Of a stretch of DNA of 64,000 nt, positions 1 to 7,340 are shown piece after piece. The stretch is from a virus, in the IMG/VR virus record IMGVR_UViG_3300029258_002326, positions 1-64,000 of that record. One strand, written 5' to 3'. The notes beneath the pieces were generated by a model. It did no database searches. It was not told the DNA's origin and saw only the letters and a list, made by a program, of their open reading frames with translations. Each line of letters begins with the position of its first letter. The first letter of the stretch is position 1. Both the position numbers and the translations under genes were made by a program.

Positions 1-39
1 GGAGGACAGGCGGCGACGGGGACAACGGTGAGTCCTTGA
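1..39 (+). CDS. C-terminal end of an upstream gene (partial)
   Basis: Frame 1 reads as a short Gly/Thr-rich tail and ends at a TGA at 37-39, which overlaps the next gene's ATG in a TGATG arrangement typical of this region. The gene begins outside the window and nothing can be said about its function. It could also be non-coding. Confidence 0.35.
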   Translation, partial: GGQAATGTTVSP

Positions 40-308
40 TGTATCAGATGGATGCGTTCTTCGAGTCGATGGATATACACGGGACTCCAATGGACAAGCT
101 CCAGCAGCTAACCGTGGCCCTTGGGTTCAAGATTACTGATAAAGTGAGCCTTATGCGCTGCAAAAAAGGGTTTAATAGTCCTCGGTGGTGGCTGACCGGG
201 TGTGTTGGTGGGGACCATGTTTTGCCTGAAACGATTAACTGCGAGACAGAGGAAGAGGCTATAGATGCGGCTTTGAATGCCATATCCAGGGCAGATAAAC
301 CCGGTTGA
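39..308 (+). CDS. Small phage protein of unknown function (89 aa)
   Basis: An 89-residue protein with a central PRWWLTGCVGG stretch and an acidic C-terminal helix (ETEEEAIDAALNAI). That layout, an aromatic-rich strand followed by an 'EA...ALNA' helix, resembles the phage ABA-sandwich type of small protein, but the match is only by eye. The start is placed at the ATG at 39, overlapping the stop of the preceding frame, with GGTGAG 6 nt upstream; a TTG at 36 is also in frame. First complete gene of the accessory run. Confidence 0.6.
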   Translation: MYQMDAFFESMDIHGTPMDKLQQLTVALGFKITDKVSLMRCKKGFNSPRWWLTGCVGGDHVLPETINCETEEEAIDAALNAISRADKPG

Positions 309-429
309 CGAAGCCCTGGTAACGCTGTACAAAGATTGGGCTCGAATATAGGGTCCTGAGTGGTTCCTCGTATTGATGCGGGGGTGATTTCGTTGCTGTT
401 GTTTTAATTGATGTTTTGGAGGCTGAAGA

Positions 430-1014
430 ATGAAGTGGCCTAGAAGAATCACAATGAGAATTGGCGACATGGTTGACGGCATGTGCACTGTGTATCCTGT
501 TGATAAGAGTTGGTACAAGGCATTTGGCGAATACACTGCAACAGTGTGTGGAGAGAGTATGCCGGATCTGTTGCTTGACGTCGACTATGCTGTTGGTAGA
601 GCTGTCTGTATTGCTGACGAGGTTATGAATGAGAAGTCATTAATCCGGATCCTTGAAGAGGAGTGCGGTTATTGGGATTTCGACACTGATCCGGTTTGGA
701 TTGTGCGCGAATATGCACTGAAAGCGGAGAAGGTGGACAAGGAGATCAGGAGGCGAGTCACCATGGATCTCCTGGATCAGGAGGCGCTCGAAGACGGGGC
801 TCAAGAGGAGCCCAAGCCTTCGTGTGCAGAGTGTTACTTCGCAGAGGGTCCACCTGGTGATCGTTCGCTTTTTCGATGTACTTATGGAAACCTCATGGTC
901 GCGACGCTTATCGACCAGATACCGGATGTGGACAAAGAGATGGGGTGCAGGCACTTCGTTCGAGCCCGGAAGGCAAAGGCGGCGGTCTTTGTTGATTGCA
1001 AAGGAGGCGAGTGA
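430..1014 (+). CDS. Hypothetical protein with C-terminal Cys module (194 aa)
   Basis: Starts at ATG 430 behind a TTGGAGG ribosome site. Residues 1-125 are mixed alpha/beta and match nothing I recognise. Residues 130-185 carry CAECYF, a Cys 17 residues later (RCTYG) and CRHF, a CxxC-Cys-CxxF arrangement that recurs in at least seven other proteins of this phage (for example at 1014, 6858, 13032, 17290, 18676 and 20295) and probably binds one zinc ion. It appears to be a fusion of an unrelated domain to that module. The stop overlaps the next ATG by one base. Function unknown. Confidence 0.75.
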   Translation: MKWPRRITMRIGDMVDGMCTVYPVDKSWYKAFGEYTATVCGESMPDLLLDVDYAVGRAVCIADEVMNEKSLIRILEEECGYWDFDTDPVWIVREYALKAEKVDKEIRRRVTMDLLDQEALEDGAQEEPKPSCAECYFAEGPPGDRSLFRCTYGNLMVATLIDQIPDVDKEMGCRHFVRARKAKAAVFVDCKGGE

Positions 1015-1355
1015 TGGCCAATTGTTTCAGGTGCAGTCATCTCAAGAAAGCGCGGAGCGATGTGTGGAGATGGGAGTGTCTGGAGGCAGACACTTATTTC
1101 CGTACAGACGACGATAAGTCCATGAGGTTCATTAACTGTGACTACTTCAATGAAGCGCCTGGTGTTAAATCCGGGCGTCATGTGGTGCACACATCCGTGG
1201 CGGTGTCCGAGGATTATGTTGCGGTTATTGCGACGTGTCGCGACGGCACGATATGGGTTGTCGATCCGACGGCGAAGGACGACATGAGCAGTGAGGACTG
1301 GACTAAGTTTCCGGACATTCCTTTGGATGAACAAGGAGACAATGATGAGTGCTGA
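1014..1355 (+). CDS. Cys-module plus 'DGT-W' domain protein (113 aa)
   Basis: The N-terminus MANCFRCSHL with later Cys residues and CDYF forms the recurrent zinc-finger-like module (residues 4-45). The C-terminal half reads VAVIATCRDGTIW followed by W-x-K-F-P-x-IP, a compact beta-rich unit also present in the proteins at 3416, 20295 and 21687. ATG 1014 is chosen over an upstream TTG because it overlaps the preceding TGA and has AAGGAGG 7 nt upstream. The beta unit recalls one blade of a propeller (inference). Function unknown. Confidence 0.75.
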   Translation: MANCFRCSHLKKARSDVWRWECLEADTYFRTDDDKSMRFINCDYFNEAPGVKSGRHVVHTSVAVSEDYVAVIATCRDGTIWVVDPTAKDDMSSEDWTKFPDIPLDEQGDNDEC

Positions 1356-1719
1356 TAGAGATATTGTTAAACTTGAGAACGGGAAGTACACCTTCGTGAA
1401 AGAGGGCGTGGAGTTCCGGTGCGATCGATACGGCGAGGAGTGGATGGACTTCGGAGTCACGGTGGCGGGGAACAGAGCGATAGTGGCATTGTTTGACAGG
1501 GTGCTTGAGCTGGAAGGCGAACTCAAAGCTCTTAAGGCCGAACAGCAAGAAGATGAAGATGACATGGGCACTGACGAGGCGTGTCACATGTGCGGGAATG
1601 ACCTGATCGAGGTTGAAGATTCCAAGCCAAGAGAAATTGCCAATGGACCTTACAAAGGCAGGATGATGACTCCTACCCATGTGTGTCCTGTGTGCGATTG
1701 CTTGGTGCACAGAGGGTAA
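1342..1719 (+). CDS. Small zinc-ribbon protein (125 aa)
   Basis: Starts at ATGATG (1342/1345) behind AAGGAG, overlapping the previous gene. Residues 1-70 end in a short acidic coiled coil (ALFDRVLELEGELKALKAE). Residues 78-125 form a ribbon with CHMCGND, a P-T-H-V-C-P-V-C-D pair and an H at the end. The same ribbon (C-x2-C-G-[NS]-D ... P-T-H-[VL]-C) closes the protein at 3742, so the two share a module. Function unknown. Confidence 0.7.
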   Translation: MMSADRDIVKLENGKYTFVKEGVEFRCDRYGEEWMDFGVTVAGNRAIVALFDRVLELEGELKALKAEQQEDEDDMGTDEACHMCGNDLIEVEDSKPREIANGPYKGRMMTPTHVCPVCDCLVHRG

Positions 1720-1730
1720 GAAGGAAAGCA

Positions 1731-2114
1731 ATGTCAGACATTCATACATGGATCTTGTTCGTGGGACTGATCACGTTGGTTGGGGCGGTATTTGTTGCTG
1801 TTAAGCTCTGGGTTGTTCGTCTCATGCTTCCGAAGAAGCTGGAGCTTCCGCCGATTGACGTAGATACGATTCTCTACGTGGATGAATTCTGTGGCTCCGA
1901 CAGCAACGATGGGACGTCCTGGGAGCAGGCGAGGAAGACTGTGGACGGACTTCCGAAGCAGTTGAACGCCGAGTTGACCATAAGGTTGAGGAAGGACCCT
2001 TGGACGCACTGCAACTTGAGCGGGTTCTACGGGGTTGGCAAGCTGATGTTTCAGGGCGAGTTGCCGCCGAAGATAAACCCAATTAGGCCAGGAGAAGACA
2101 ATGAGGGTCTTTGA
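1731..2114 (+). CDS. Membrane-anchored fragment resembling the N-end of a beta-helix protein (127 aa)
   Basis: Residues 5-32 are a hydrophobic membrane segment (WILFVGLITLVGAVFVAV). After a short linker the protein reads ILYVDEFCGSDSNDGTSW, which resembles the first turn of right-handed beta-helix proteins such as pectate lyases and phage fibres ('YVD..GSDSNDGTSWATA'). The protein stops after about 60 more residues, too short for a full helix, so it is either a truncated relic or a small membrane protein that reuses this cap. ATG 1731 follows AAGGAAAGCA. It overlaps the next gene by 14 nt. Confidence 0.65.
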   Translation: MSDIHTWILFVGLITLVGAVFVAVKLWVVRLMLPKKLELPPIDVDTILYVDEFCGSDSNDGTSWEQARKTVDGLPKQLNAELTIRLRKDPWTHCNLSGFYGVGKLMFQGELPPKINPIRPGEDNEGL

Positions 2115-2334
2115 TGAACACCTGAGTGAGCTTAAGCCGTGTCCGTTTTGCGGGGCGGGAGAGACGTTTTTCGATGCGGTGTTCGAAAGGAATTCGACTG
2201 TCATGAGCGAGGCGTTGAAGCTGAGGCACACTTGTCTTTATGGTGGCGCGGTGATTGTCATGGTTGGTTCTGATTTGCCATCACTGGTAGCAAGATGGAA
2301 CAAAGGAACAGGAGGACAAGATGGACATAGGTAG
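2101..2334 (+). CDS. Lar-like restriction-alleviation family protein (77 aa)
   Basis: ELKPCPFCGAGE at residues 10-21 and a closing LVARWNKG are the two hallmarks of the Lar family of short phage zinc proteins; HTC in the middle supplies a further Cys. Rac-prophage Lar modulates type I restriction-modification, so an anti-restriction role is possible here, but many family members are uncharacterised and the match is by motif only. ATG 2101 follows AGGAGAAGACA. Confidence 0.65.
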   Translation: MRVFDEHLSELKPCPFCGAGETFFDAVFERNSTVMSEALKLRHTCLYGGAVIVMVGSDLPSLVARWNKGTGGQDGHR

Positions 2335-2527
2335 GGTGTTGAATGACATGGTCGAGAAGAAGAGTCCTTATGAACCGGTTCGACGTTTTCATGTCTGGAA
2401 CAGCAAGCGTGTTTATAGGGGTGTCAAATCAATGATCCTTGAGACGCCCGACGAGAAGGAGTTCCCCTACTACGAGGAGATTGTTCCACCTCAGTGTCCT
2501 GGGTGCAAAGAGGGAGAGGGTACTTGA
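2321..2527 (+). CDS. Small hypothetical protein (68 aa)
   Basis: ATG 2321 has AGGAGG 6 nt upstream and lies inside the end of the Lar-like gene. The protein is charged and ends with QCPGCKEGEG, a lone CxxC. No family is recognised. Confidence 0.6.
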   Translation: MDIGRVLNDMVEKKSPYEPVRRFHVWNSKRVYRGVKSMILETPDEKEFPYYEEIVPPQCPGCKEGEGT

Positions 2528-2528
2528 G

Positions 2529-2774
2529 ATGGATCATGTGTACGCCGTAACAGTCGTTGAGGATGGAAAAGTCAAGTTTCAGGTTGTATTTTCGCGCATG
2601 AAGTCAGCAGTAGAGCGACGTAAGAAGTGGGCTGATAAATACGGCGAAGAGAACGTTATTGTCCTTAATCATATAATTGATGGAACTGTAGGCGCTGTGC
2701 CTGCGCACGGGACGGTGATTTCACCTGGTGATAGTTTCGTATTAAAGGATGTGTACAATGTTGAAACCGACTGA
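2529..2774 (+). CDS. Small hypothetical protein (81 aa)
   Basis: Starts at ATG 2529, one base after the preceding stop. The N-terminal half (YAVTVVEDGKVKFQVVFS, then a basic helix) has an alternating beta-alpha pattern similar to many phage proteins that begin 'V.....F' and carry a K/R-rich helix. Function unknown. An upstream in-frame extension exists, but the GGGAGAGGG site favours 2529. Confidence 0.6.
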   Translation: MDHVYAVTVVEDGKVKFQVVFSRMKSAVERRKKWADKYGEENVIVLNHIIDGTVGAVPAHGTVISPGDSFVLKDVYNVETD

Positions 2775-2982
2775 AAAAGAGATCGAGGACTTTCTTGAGT
2801 GGTCGAAGAAGCCTTGTATGTGCGAGTCGTACTACAGCTACCAGTGCACTAAACACCGAGATGTTGCTGATGGCTTCCTGAATGACCAAAAAGAAGTGTT
2901 GAACCATTGCTTGCGAGAAGGGCTTGTGGAGTGGGATTCCTACCATACGCTGAATGTAGTCGTGAAGCAAAATGGGCGTTGA
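2758..2982 (+). CDS. Small Cys-rich hypothetical protein (74 aa)
   Basis: Starts at ATG 2758 behind AAAGGA, overlapping the preceding gene. It contains MCESYYSYQCTKHRD, a C-x8-C-x2-H arrangement that could hold a metal. The rest is helical and charged. It overlaps the SLOG gene by 11 nt, so translation is probably coupled. Confidence 0.55.
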   Translation: MLKPTEKEIEDFLEWSKKPCMCESYYSYQCTKHRDVADGFLNDQKEVLNHCLREGLVEWDSYHTLNVVVKQNGR

Positions 2983-3403
2983 TCCCTTCGTTGAGAGATT
3001 CCTGCGGGTGTTCAGGATAGGGCAAGAATGCGTCTTTACCACATTCTCCGTGGTGGTGGCAGGGACGCGCACGTTTGACGACTACGAACTCCTCAAAGGG
3101 AAGCTGGATGTCCTGATTGGGGAGAAAGCCAAAGAGCACAAGATAGAGATCGTATCCGGGGGCGCTACAGGTGCGGACGCACTCGGGGAGAAGTACGCAG
3201 AGGAGCGCGGGTTCGCCGTGAAGAAGTTCCCTGCCAACTGGGGCAAGCACGGGAAGGCGGCGGGGCCGATAAGGAACAAGGAGATGGCCGAGTATGCTCA
3301 TGCGGTCGTTGTATTTTGGGACGGCCTGTCGCGTGGTTCTATGAGCATGACCAATGAGGCGCGGGCGGCGGGCAAGCCAACTCGCGTCATTAGGTATCAA
3401 TAA
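2972..3403 (+). CDS. SLOG-superfamily (YspA/DUF2493-like) protein (143 aa)
   Basis: After a roughly 24-residue lead the protein reads FSVVVAGTRTFDDYELL (residues 25-41), the first strand and Gly-rich loop of DUF2493/YspA-type SLOG proteins. It continues with VSGGATGADALGEKYAEERG, the nucleotide-binding GGA.G.D loop, and ends with a strand-helix containing PIRNKEMAEYA. SLOG folds related to DprA and LOG bind nucleotides or nucleotide-derived ligands; the ligand here is unknown. Such genes are common in phage accessory regions. The true start might be internal, close to the first beta strand. Confidence 0.8.
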   Translation: MGVDPFVERFLRVFRIGQECVFTTFSVVVAGTRTFDDYELLKGKLDVLIGEKAKEHKIEIVSGGATGADALGEKYAEERGFAVKKFPANWGKHGKAAGPIRNKEMAEYAHAVVVFWDGLSRGSMSMTNEARAAGKPTRVIRYQ

Positions 3404-3415
3404 GAGGAGAAGGCG

Positions 3416-3694
3416 ATGAGTGACAAGGACGAAATAACCAAGGGTGAGTCGTGGGTTCCGACGCACACGGGCGATCGAACTGGGTGCACGACAGCTGGTG
3501 TGACTCTGTGTGATTACCCTGCTGACTATTCGCCCCATGGTGACAAGCGTGTAATCATCCAAATTGCCGTTAGCGAGTGCCCAGAGTCAGACACTGTCGT
3601 GGCTCTCTGCAATGACGGGACTGTGTGGAGATCGATCTACCCGCATGAGAAGTGGATCAAGATGCGAGAGATTCCGCAGGGGGAAGAGGAATAA
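3416..3694 (+). CDS. 'DGT-W' domain protein (92 aa)
   Basis: Good ribosome site AGAGGAGAAGG before ATG 3416. The C-terminal two-thirds read VVALCNDGTVW then EKWIKMREIPQ, matching the unit seen at 1014, 20295 and 21687. The N-terminal CxxC module of the relatives is missing; only two isolated Cys residues remain there. Function unknown. Confidence 0.65.
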   Translation: MSDKDEITKGESWVPTHTGDRTGCTTAGVTLCDYPADYSPHGDKRVIIQIAVSECPESDTVVALCNDGTVWRSIYPHEKWIKMREIPQGEEE

Positions 3695-3741
3695 GGGGTT
3701 CGGGTGAGCATTCATATGTTGGCTGTTGATTGAGGAGAAGA

Positions 3742-4404
3742 ATGGGCAAGACAGAATATACAGTTGAGCATGTTTATTGGGCTGCTTACGAGGCGAGGCG
3801 CAGGAAGAAGACGCCTGTGTTCCTCAGCGGTGATCGTATGCAGGAAGTCGATATTGAAGAGACGCAACCTGTTGTCACTGTGCTCTTGGGCGGCGACGCT
3901 GAGGTGCTGGATTCATACAATGGTGAGACTGGACCAGTGCCATGGATCGAGGTTAGTGCACGCAGGTTTTTTGCTTGCAGAGGAGACAGCAGTATTGCGG
4001 CGTATCTCGAAATCGGGTGCGGTCTGATTGAAGAGGAGACTCCGCCGAAAACTAAGCACATCTGTGTTGATTCAGCGAAGGAGTTGGAGCCGTTATTGAT
4101 CGCGGCGGCTGTCCGATGCAGGGAATGTTACAAGGATATTTCTTGTGAGGAGTGCGGAGGGAGGAAGGCATGGAGAGCATTGTCCGTGATATGCAAAGGG
4201 CACTCTGATGATGTTCCCGCTGATAAAGGGTCCGACCCTGATGATGATAGCAAGTGTTTCCAGTGCGGGTCCGACTGGGAGAAGGTCGACAATGCGGAGC
4301 CAGAGCCGACCGGTTTTAATATGCTTAACAAGGATACGGAGTTGTGGGTGAAGCCTACGCATCTGTGTTCCAAGAGGTGCGGAGAGTGGAAACGAGAGGG
4401 ATAA
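3742..4404 (+). CDS. Hypothetical protein with zinc-ribbon tail (220 aa)
   Basis: ATG 3742 has TGAGGAGAAGA directly upstream, better than the in-frame TTG at 3730. The first 60 residues resemble small phage domains with a 'LSGD..QE' pattern. The middle holds CRECYKDISCEECGG, and the end holds CFQCGSDW ... PTHLCSKRCG, the same ribbon that ends the 1342 gene. About ten Cys residues suggest two metal sites. Function unknown. Confidence 0.7.
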   Translation: MGKTEYTVEHVYWAAYEARRRKKTPVFLSGDRMQEVDIEETQPVVTVLLGGDAEVLDSYNGETGPVPWIEVSARRFFACRGDSSIAAYLEIGCGLIEEETPPKTKHICVDSAKELEPLLIAAAVRCRECYKDISCEECGGRKAWRALSVICKGHSDDVPADKGSDPDDDSKCFQCGSDWEKVDNAEPEPTGFNMLNKDTELWVKPTHLCSKRCGEWKREG

Positions 4405-4431
4405 GGAGGAGTAGGCAATGGAGGAAAAGGG

Positions 4432-4857
4432 ATGACAATGTTTAAGTACGAAATAGGACAAGAGGTTTGGTACACAAACAAGCGTGGGAAGGCGGCGGTG
4501 GCGGAGGTTGGTGGTCGGAAGTCAGAGGAGATGACAAAGGGTAATGTTAGCAGGGATTACTTCCTAAAAGGGATTGGAATGAAAGATGAGGATCAGCTGT
4601 ACAAGAGTGCGCCTGATCTGGTGGCTGATCTCTTGTCCGAAGCAAAAGGCGTCGATTACATGGTTCACGAGCAAGATCGCGAGAGGGTTGAGAGATACAA
4701 CAAGCTGTACGTCCTGTGTAGACGGTTCATAGTTGAGGCTGGAATCGACAGCGAGGAAGCCATTGGACGGGCTTCGGATAACTCATGGGGGCTCGTGAAA
4801 AGGATTTGTGATTTGATTGGTTACTACGATGGGGGGCGAGGGGAGGAAAAAGGATGA
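4432..4857 (+). CDS. Hypothetical protein, first of a tandem duplicate pair (141 aa)
   Basis: Opens MTMFKYEIGQEVW; the next gene opens MTMFRYEIGQRVW, and both close with an R-x2-CDLIGYYD or K-x-CETIGYYD helix. The pair is a tandem duplication whose first ~50 nt, including the ribosome site GGAGGAAAA, are still nearly identical. The 'F.YEIGQ.VW' opening recalls small beta-barrel domains in phage proteins (inference). The stop overlaps the downstream ATG by 4 nt. Confidence 0.7.
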   Translation: MTMFKYEIGQEVWYTNKRGKAAVAEVGGRKSEEMTKGNVSRDYFLKGIGMKDEDQLYKSAPDLVADLLSEAKGVDYMVHEQDRERVERYNKLYVLCRRFIVEAGIDSEEAIGRASDNSWGLVKRICDLIGYYDGGRGEEKG

Positions 4858-5276
4858 CAATGTTTAGGTACGAAATAGGACAAAGGGTTTGGCTTGAGGA
4901 CGATGGCCGGGCAGCCATCGATGCAGTCAAGGGGCGCAAGTTCGAGGAGAAAGACAACATAAAGAGCATTACTTATTACCTAGAAAATAGCTCTCCCAAG
5001 GATGAGAATCAGCTGTTTGGAGAGGCGTTTGATTTAGTGTTGGAGTTCCTGTCTGATGTCGATGTTGATTGTGCGATTACTGAACTGGACGGCAAGACAA
5101 TGGAGAAGCGTTCCTGGCTCCATGATTTATGCGGGCGCTTCATTGATGATCACAGGCTGAAGGACAAAGACTCTGTTTGGGCAAGTGACGAGGTTACTGC
5201 GAAGGAGATCCGAGCGTTCATCCAGAAGATTTGCGAGACAATCGGTTATTACGATCCTCCGGGAGAAAACGAATGA
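4854..5276 (+). CDS. Hypothetical protein, second of a tandem duplicate pair (140 aa)
   Basis: Paralogue of the gene at 4432: same N-terminus, a central helix around DENQLF (DEDQLY in the partner), and the same GYYD end. The intervening sequence has diverged strongly, so the duplication is not recent apart from the conserved 5' end. Function unknown. Confidence 0.7.
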   Translation: MTMFRYEIGQRVWLEDDGRAAIDAVKGRKFEEKDNIKSITYYLENSSPKDENQLFGEAFDLVLEFLSDVDVDCAITELDGKTMEKRSWLHDLCGRFIDDHRLKDKDSVWASDEVTAKEIRAFIQKICETIGYYDPPGENE

Positions 5277-5509
5277 GAACCATGTTCTGTTGTCCGACTT
5301 GTGGGAAAGCGCCTCGGTTGCGCCAAGTGGAGCTAGGTGGTGTACATCACTATCAATACCAATGTTGTCTCGTGAGAACGCAATTGGTTGAGGAAGATCC
5401 CGCTCGCGCCGAGAAGGAATGGAGTCTTAACCCAGAGGTTCTGGCCGGGGCGGTTGAGTCGCTAATGGCGCGAGTATATGCGTTAGAACACGAGGTAGAC
5501 AGCAAATGA
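5273..5509 (+). CDS. Small zinc-finger-like protein (78 aa)
   Basis: ATG 5273 overlaps the preceding stop. MFCCPTCGKAP (residues 4-14) and a later QYQCC form a Cys4-like knuckle similar to the N-terminal part of Lar-type proteins. The C-terminal half is an amphipathic helix ending in VYALEHEVDSK. Function unknown. Confidence 0.65.
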   Translation: MRTMFCCPTCGKAPRLRQVELGGVHHYQYQCCLVRTQLVEEDPARAEKEWSLNPEVLAGAVESLMARVYALEHEVDSK

Positions 5510-5901
5510 AAAAAGAGCAAATAAATATAGGTGACTACGTATTCCACTTGATTGGATCCGTCAGAGACGACGGTGACATCATCAAGAAGGTCATTTGTAG
5601 TCGGGTGATCGCGATATACGAACGCGAGCGGGAAGATCTGCCTGGTAGAATATCTGAGTATCGATACGAGCTTAAGGATACCGAATTCGGAAGGGTCTAC
5701 ATCGGAGAAGGATGCCTCCTGGGCGCATGTGCGGTGGACGCCGTCGATAGGGCGATTGCCTACGGAGAGAGGGAAGTGGCTTCTCTGAGGCAGCTTTTAG
5801 AGGAGATGGAGGATGAAGAGCCGGTGGAAGGGAAGAACGAGGAGATCGAAAAGTTCAGAGCAACGCAGATCACTACAGAACCAAGGGGAACAAATGACTA
5901 A
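5506..5901 (+). CDS. Hypothetical protein (131 aa)
   Basis: The start MKKEQINIGDYVFHLIG suggests a small beta-barrel ('GDYV') domain; residues 85-131 are a charged helix with EEMEDEEPVE. ATG 5506 overlaps the previous stop by 4 nt. No family is recognised. Confidence 0.65.
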   Translation: MKKEQINIGDYVFHLIGSVRDDGDIIKKVICSRVIAIYEREREDLPGRISEYRYELKDTEFGRVYIGEGCLLGACAVDAVDRAIAYGEREVASLRQLLEEMEDEEPVEGKNEEIEKFRATQITTEPRGTND

Positions 5902-6073
5902 TCTATACTGGATATATGCAAATATTAGCGGAAGTGCAAAATGGCACCTCGTACTGGATAGACGACCAGGACTGTACTTCATTCAGGAAGATTTCGAAGA
6001 AGAAGAATACGACATTGAACTATACCGAGAGGAAAATCCAGACCGTGAGGTTATAGCGGTGCCAATCGAGTAG
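5894..6073 (+). CDS. Short acidic hypothetical protein (59 aa)
   Basis: ATG 5894 has AAGGGGAACAA upstream and overlaps the preceding gene. The product is acidic (EDFEEEEYDIELYREE) and aromatic-rich. Small acidic phage proteins sometimes inhibit host enzymes, but there is no direct evidence here. Confidence 0.5.
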   Translation: MTNLYWIYANISGSAKWHLVLDRRPGLYFIQEDFEEEEYDIELYREENPDREVIAVPIE

Positions 6074-6081
6074 ACTGCCCA

Positions 6082-6318
6082 TTGTGTGATGCTCTGTTCT
6101 TGCATGACCGTCTCAGCCTAGCTATCAGCGTGATTGGAAGTGCTTTGGAAGGACTTTCGAAGATACCGGACACAGGTAGTGAAGAAGGAGATCTAGACGC
6201 GGACGAAAGGGCTAGGGGTCAAGCATGTATTAACATGGAGCGGTTTTTAAACTACGCAAAAATGGGCAACGTGTTTGCCGAGAGTTTGCGGTTGGCAAAG
6301 AAAGACAATGGCGAGTGA
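6082..6318 (+). CDS. Hypothetical protein, start uncertain (78 aa)
   Basis: An open frame of helical character fills the gap and its TGA overlaps the next ATG, which supports a real gene. The start is unclear: a TTG at 6082 without a good ribosome site, or a TTG at 6100, are the options, and there is no in-frame ATG near the 5' end. Confidence 0.45.
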   Translation: MCDALFLHDRLSLAISVIGSALEGLSKIPDTGSEEGDLDADERARGQACINMERFLNYAKMGNVFAESLRLAKKDNGE

Positions 6319-6548
6319 TGCCAGCGTTATTTGATTACGAGATGGCCCTCGCTGCCGTGGACCCGTGGAAATTGCGTGAGGATGGGTCAAACAACTGGAG
6401 TGTCCACTACTTTGACCGCATGGGGCGATGGACGGCCAGTGCAACAGGCATGAGCAAGGCCGACGCAAAAAAGAAGGCAGCAAAAAAGCGGCGTAAGGCA
6501 CGCCAGAAGATTGCCCAAAAACATTCAACCAGGTTAAGCAACGGCTGA
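6318..6548 (+). CDS. Small basic-tailed phage protein (76 aa)
   Basis: Residues 1-45 contain NNWSVHYFDRMGRW; the rest is a long Lys/Arg/Ala helix (SKADAKKKAAKKRRKARQK). Such positively charged tails suggest nucleic-acid contact. ATG 6318 overlaps the upstream stop. Function unknown. Confidence 0.6.
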   Translation: MPALFDYEMALAAVDPWKLREDGSNNWSVHYFDRMGRWTASATGMSKADAKKKAAKKRRKARQKIAQKHSTRLSNG

Positions 6549-6563
6549 GAGGCTTGAAGGCGA

Positions 6564-6842
6564 ATGAAGAAGAAATACTGGAAAAAGGTAACGCCGGACT
6601 GCACCAGGGGCTGGGGACTGAAGAAGCAGGGCCGGTTGTTCAGGAACAAGGACCGAGTCCGGCTAGAGGTTACCAAGCGACAGATCGGGCCTGGCATGAC
6701 CTTTGGTGCAATCACAGAGCGATTCGAGTTGCGTGTACACGACAACGTAACGGGGGTTGAATGCGTGATAGAGGATGACTTCCGAAGCGAGATCGAAGCC
6801 GTCACCGAGGCCGCCCAGTTGTTCAGGCTGGAGAAGTGGTAA
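6564..6842 (+). CDS. Small basic hypothetical protein (92 aa)
   Basis: Begins at ATG 6564 behind GAAGGCGA. The N-terminal 30 residues are strongly basic; the C-terminal half is acidic and ends in an amphipathic helix. The base pattern resembles its neighbours and no domain is recognised. Confidence 0.6.
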   Translation: MKKKYWKKVTPDCTRGWGLKKQGRLFRNKDRVRLEVTKRQIGPGMTFGAITERFELRVHDNVTGVECVIEDDFRSEIEAVTEAAQLFRLEKW

Positions 6843-6857
6843 GGAATAGAGAAGAAG

Positions 6858-7340
6858 ATGAAAGAAAACAGAGAGTTCAAGATGAGTTGTTACTTGTGCA
6901 AGCGGCACGAGCCTAGCATGGGGGCCGACGGTGTTCATTGTCGGGCCAAGGGTTTCGAAATTGACCATGAGCGTGCCGTGAGTATTAGGTGTGAGATGTT
7001 CGAGCGCATGGCGGCGTCGGAGTGGCGCTATTGGTGGGTATGGAACAAGGATAAGTACTCCAAGGGGATATACGCGAGCAAGGATGGAACGCCTGATAAG
7101 CAAGCCTCTCCATACCAGTTAGAGATAGAGCAGCCCTCATGCCCGGAGAAGCCGGTAGAGCCAGACTGGCCGAATGGTTGGTACTGGGTGAAGGATGAAA
7201 ACGGGCGAGAGTTGTTCCGTAGAAAAAGCGGCTATCATGCCTACGATAAGTACAACGGAAGGCGCGAAGAATGGGATTGCTATGAGGTGGTAGCCAGCTT
7301 TAATGGAGTCAAGTTCGTCAATGAGGAGGATGACAGATGA
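6858..7340 (+). CDS. Cys-module protein with Trp-rich domain (160 aa)
   Basis: MSCYLCKRH ... VHCRAKG ... IRCEMF at residues 9-52 is the recurrent CxxC-Cys-CxxF module. The remainder carries YWWVWNKDKYS and WPNGWYWVKDENGRE, repeated aromatic-rich strands probably forming a small beta sheet. ATG 6858 follows GAGAAGAAG; ATG 6882 is a possible alternative. Function unknown. Confidence 0.65.
   Translation: MKENREFKMSCYLCKRHEPSMGADGVHCRAKGFEIDHERAVSIRCEMFERMAASEWRYWWVWNKDKYSKGIYASKDGTPDKQASPYQLEIEQPSCPEKPVEPDWPNGWYWVKDENGRELFRRKSGYHAYDKYNGRREEWDCYEVVASFNGVKFVNEEDDR

Noticed and set aside
277-351. 24-residue frame bridging the gap after the first gene
   Set aside because: Plausible composition but too short, with no ribosome site; cannot be supported.
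309-429. Possible tRNA in the 120-bp gap (GGGCTCGAATATAGGG looks like a T-arm)
   Set aside because: No matching acceptor or anticodon arms can be drawn; no CCA end.
2849-3562. Minus-strand frame of 237 codons over the SLOG gene
   Set aside because: Covers a clear SLOG-fold gene and neighbours on the + strand; composition is not protein-like and no minus-strand gene is otherwise seen.
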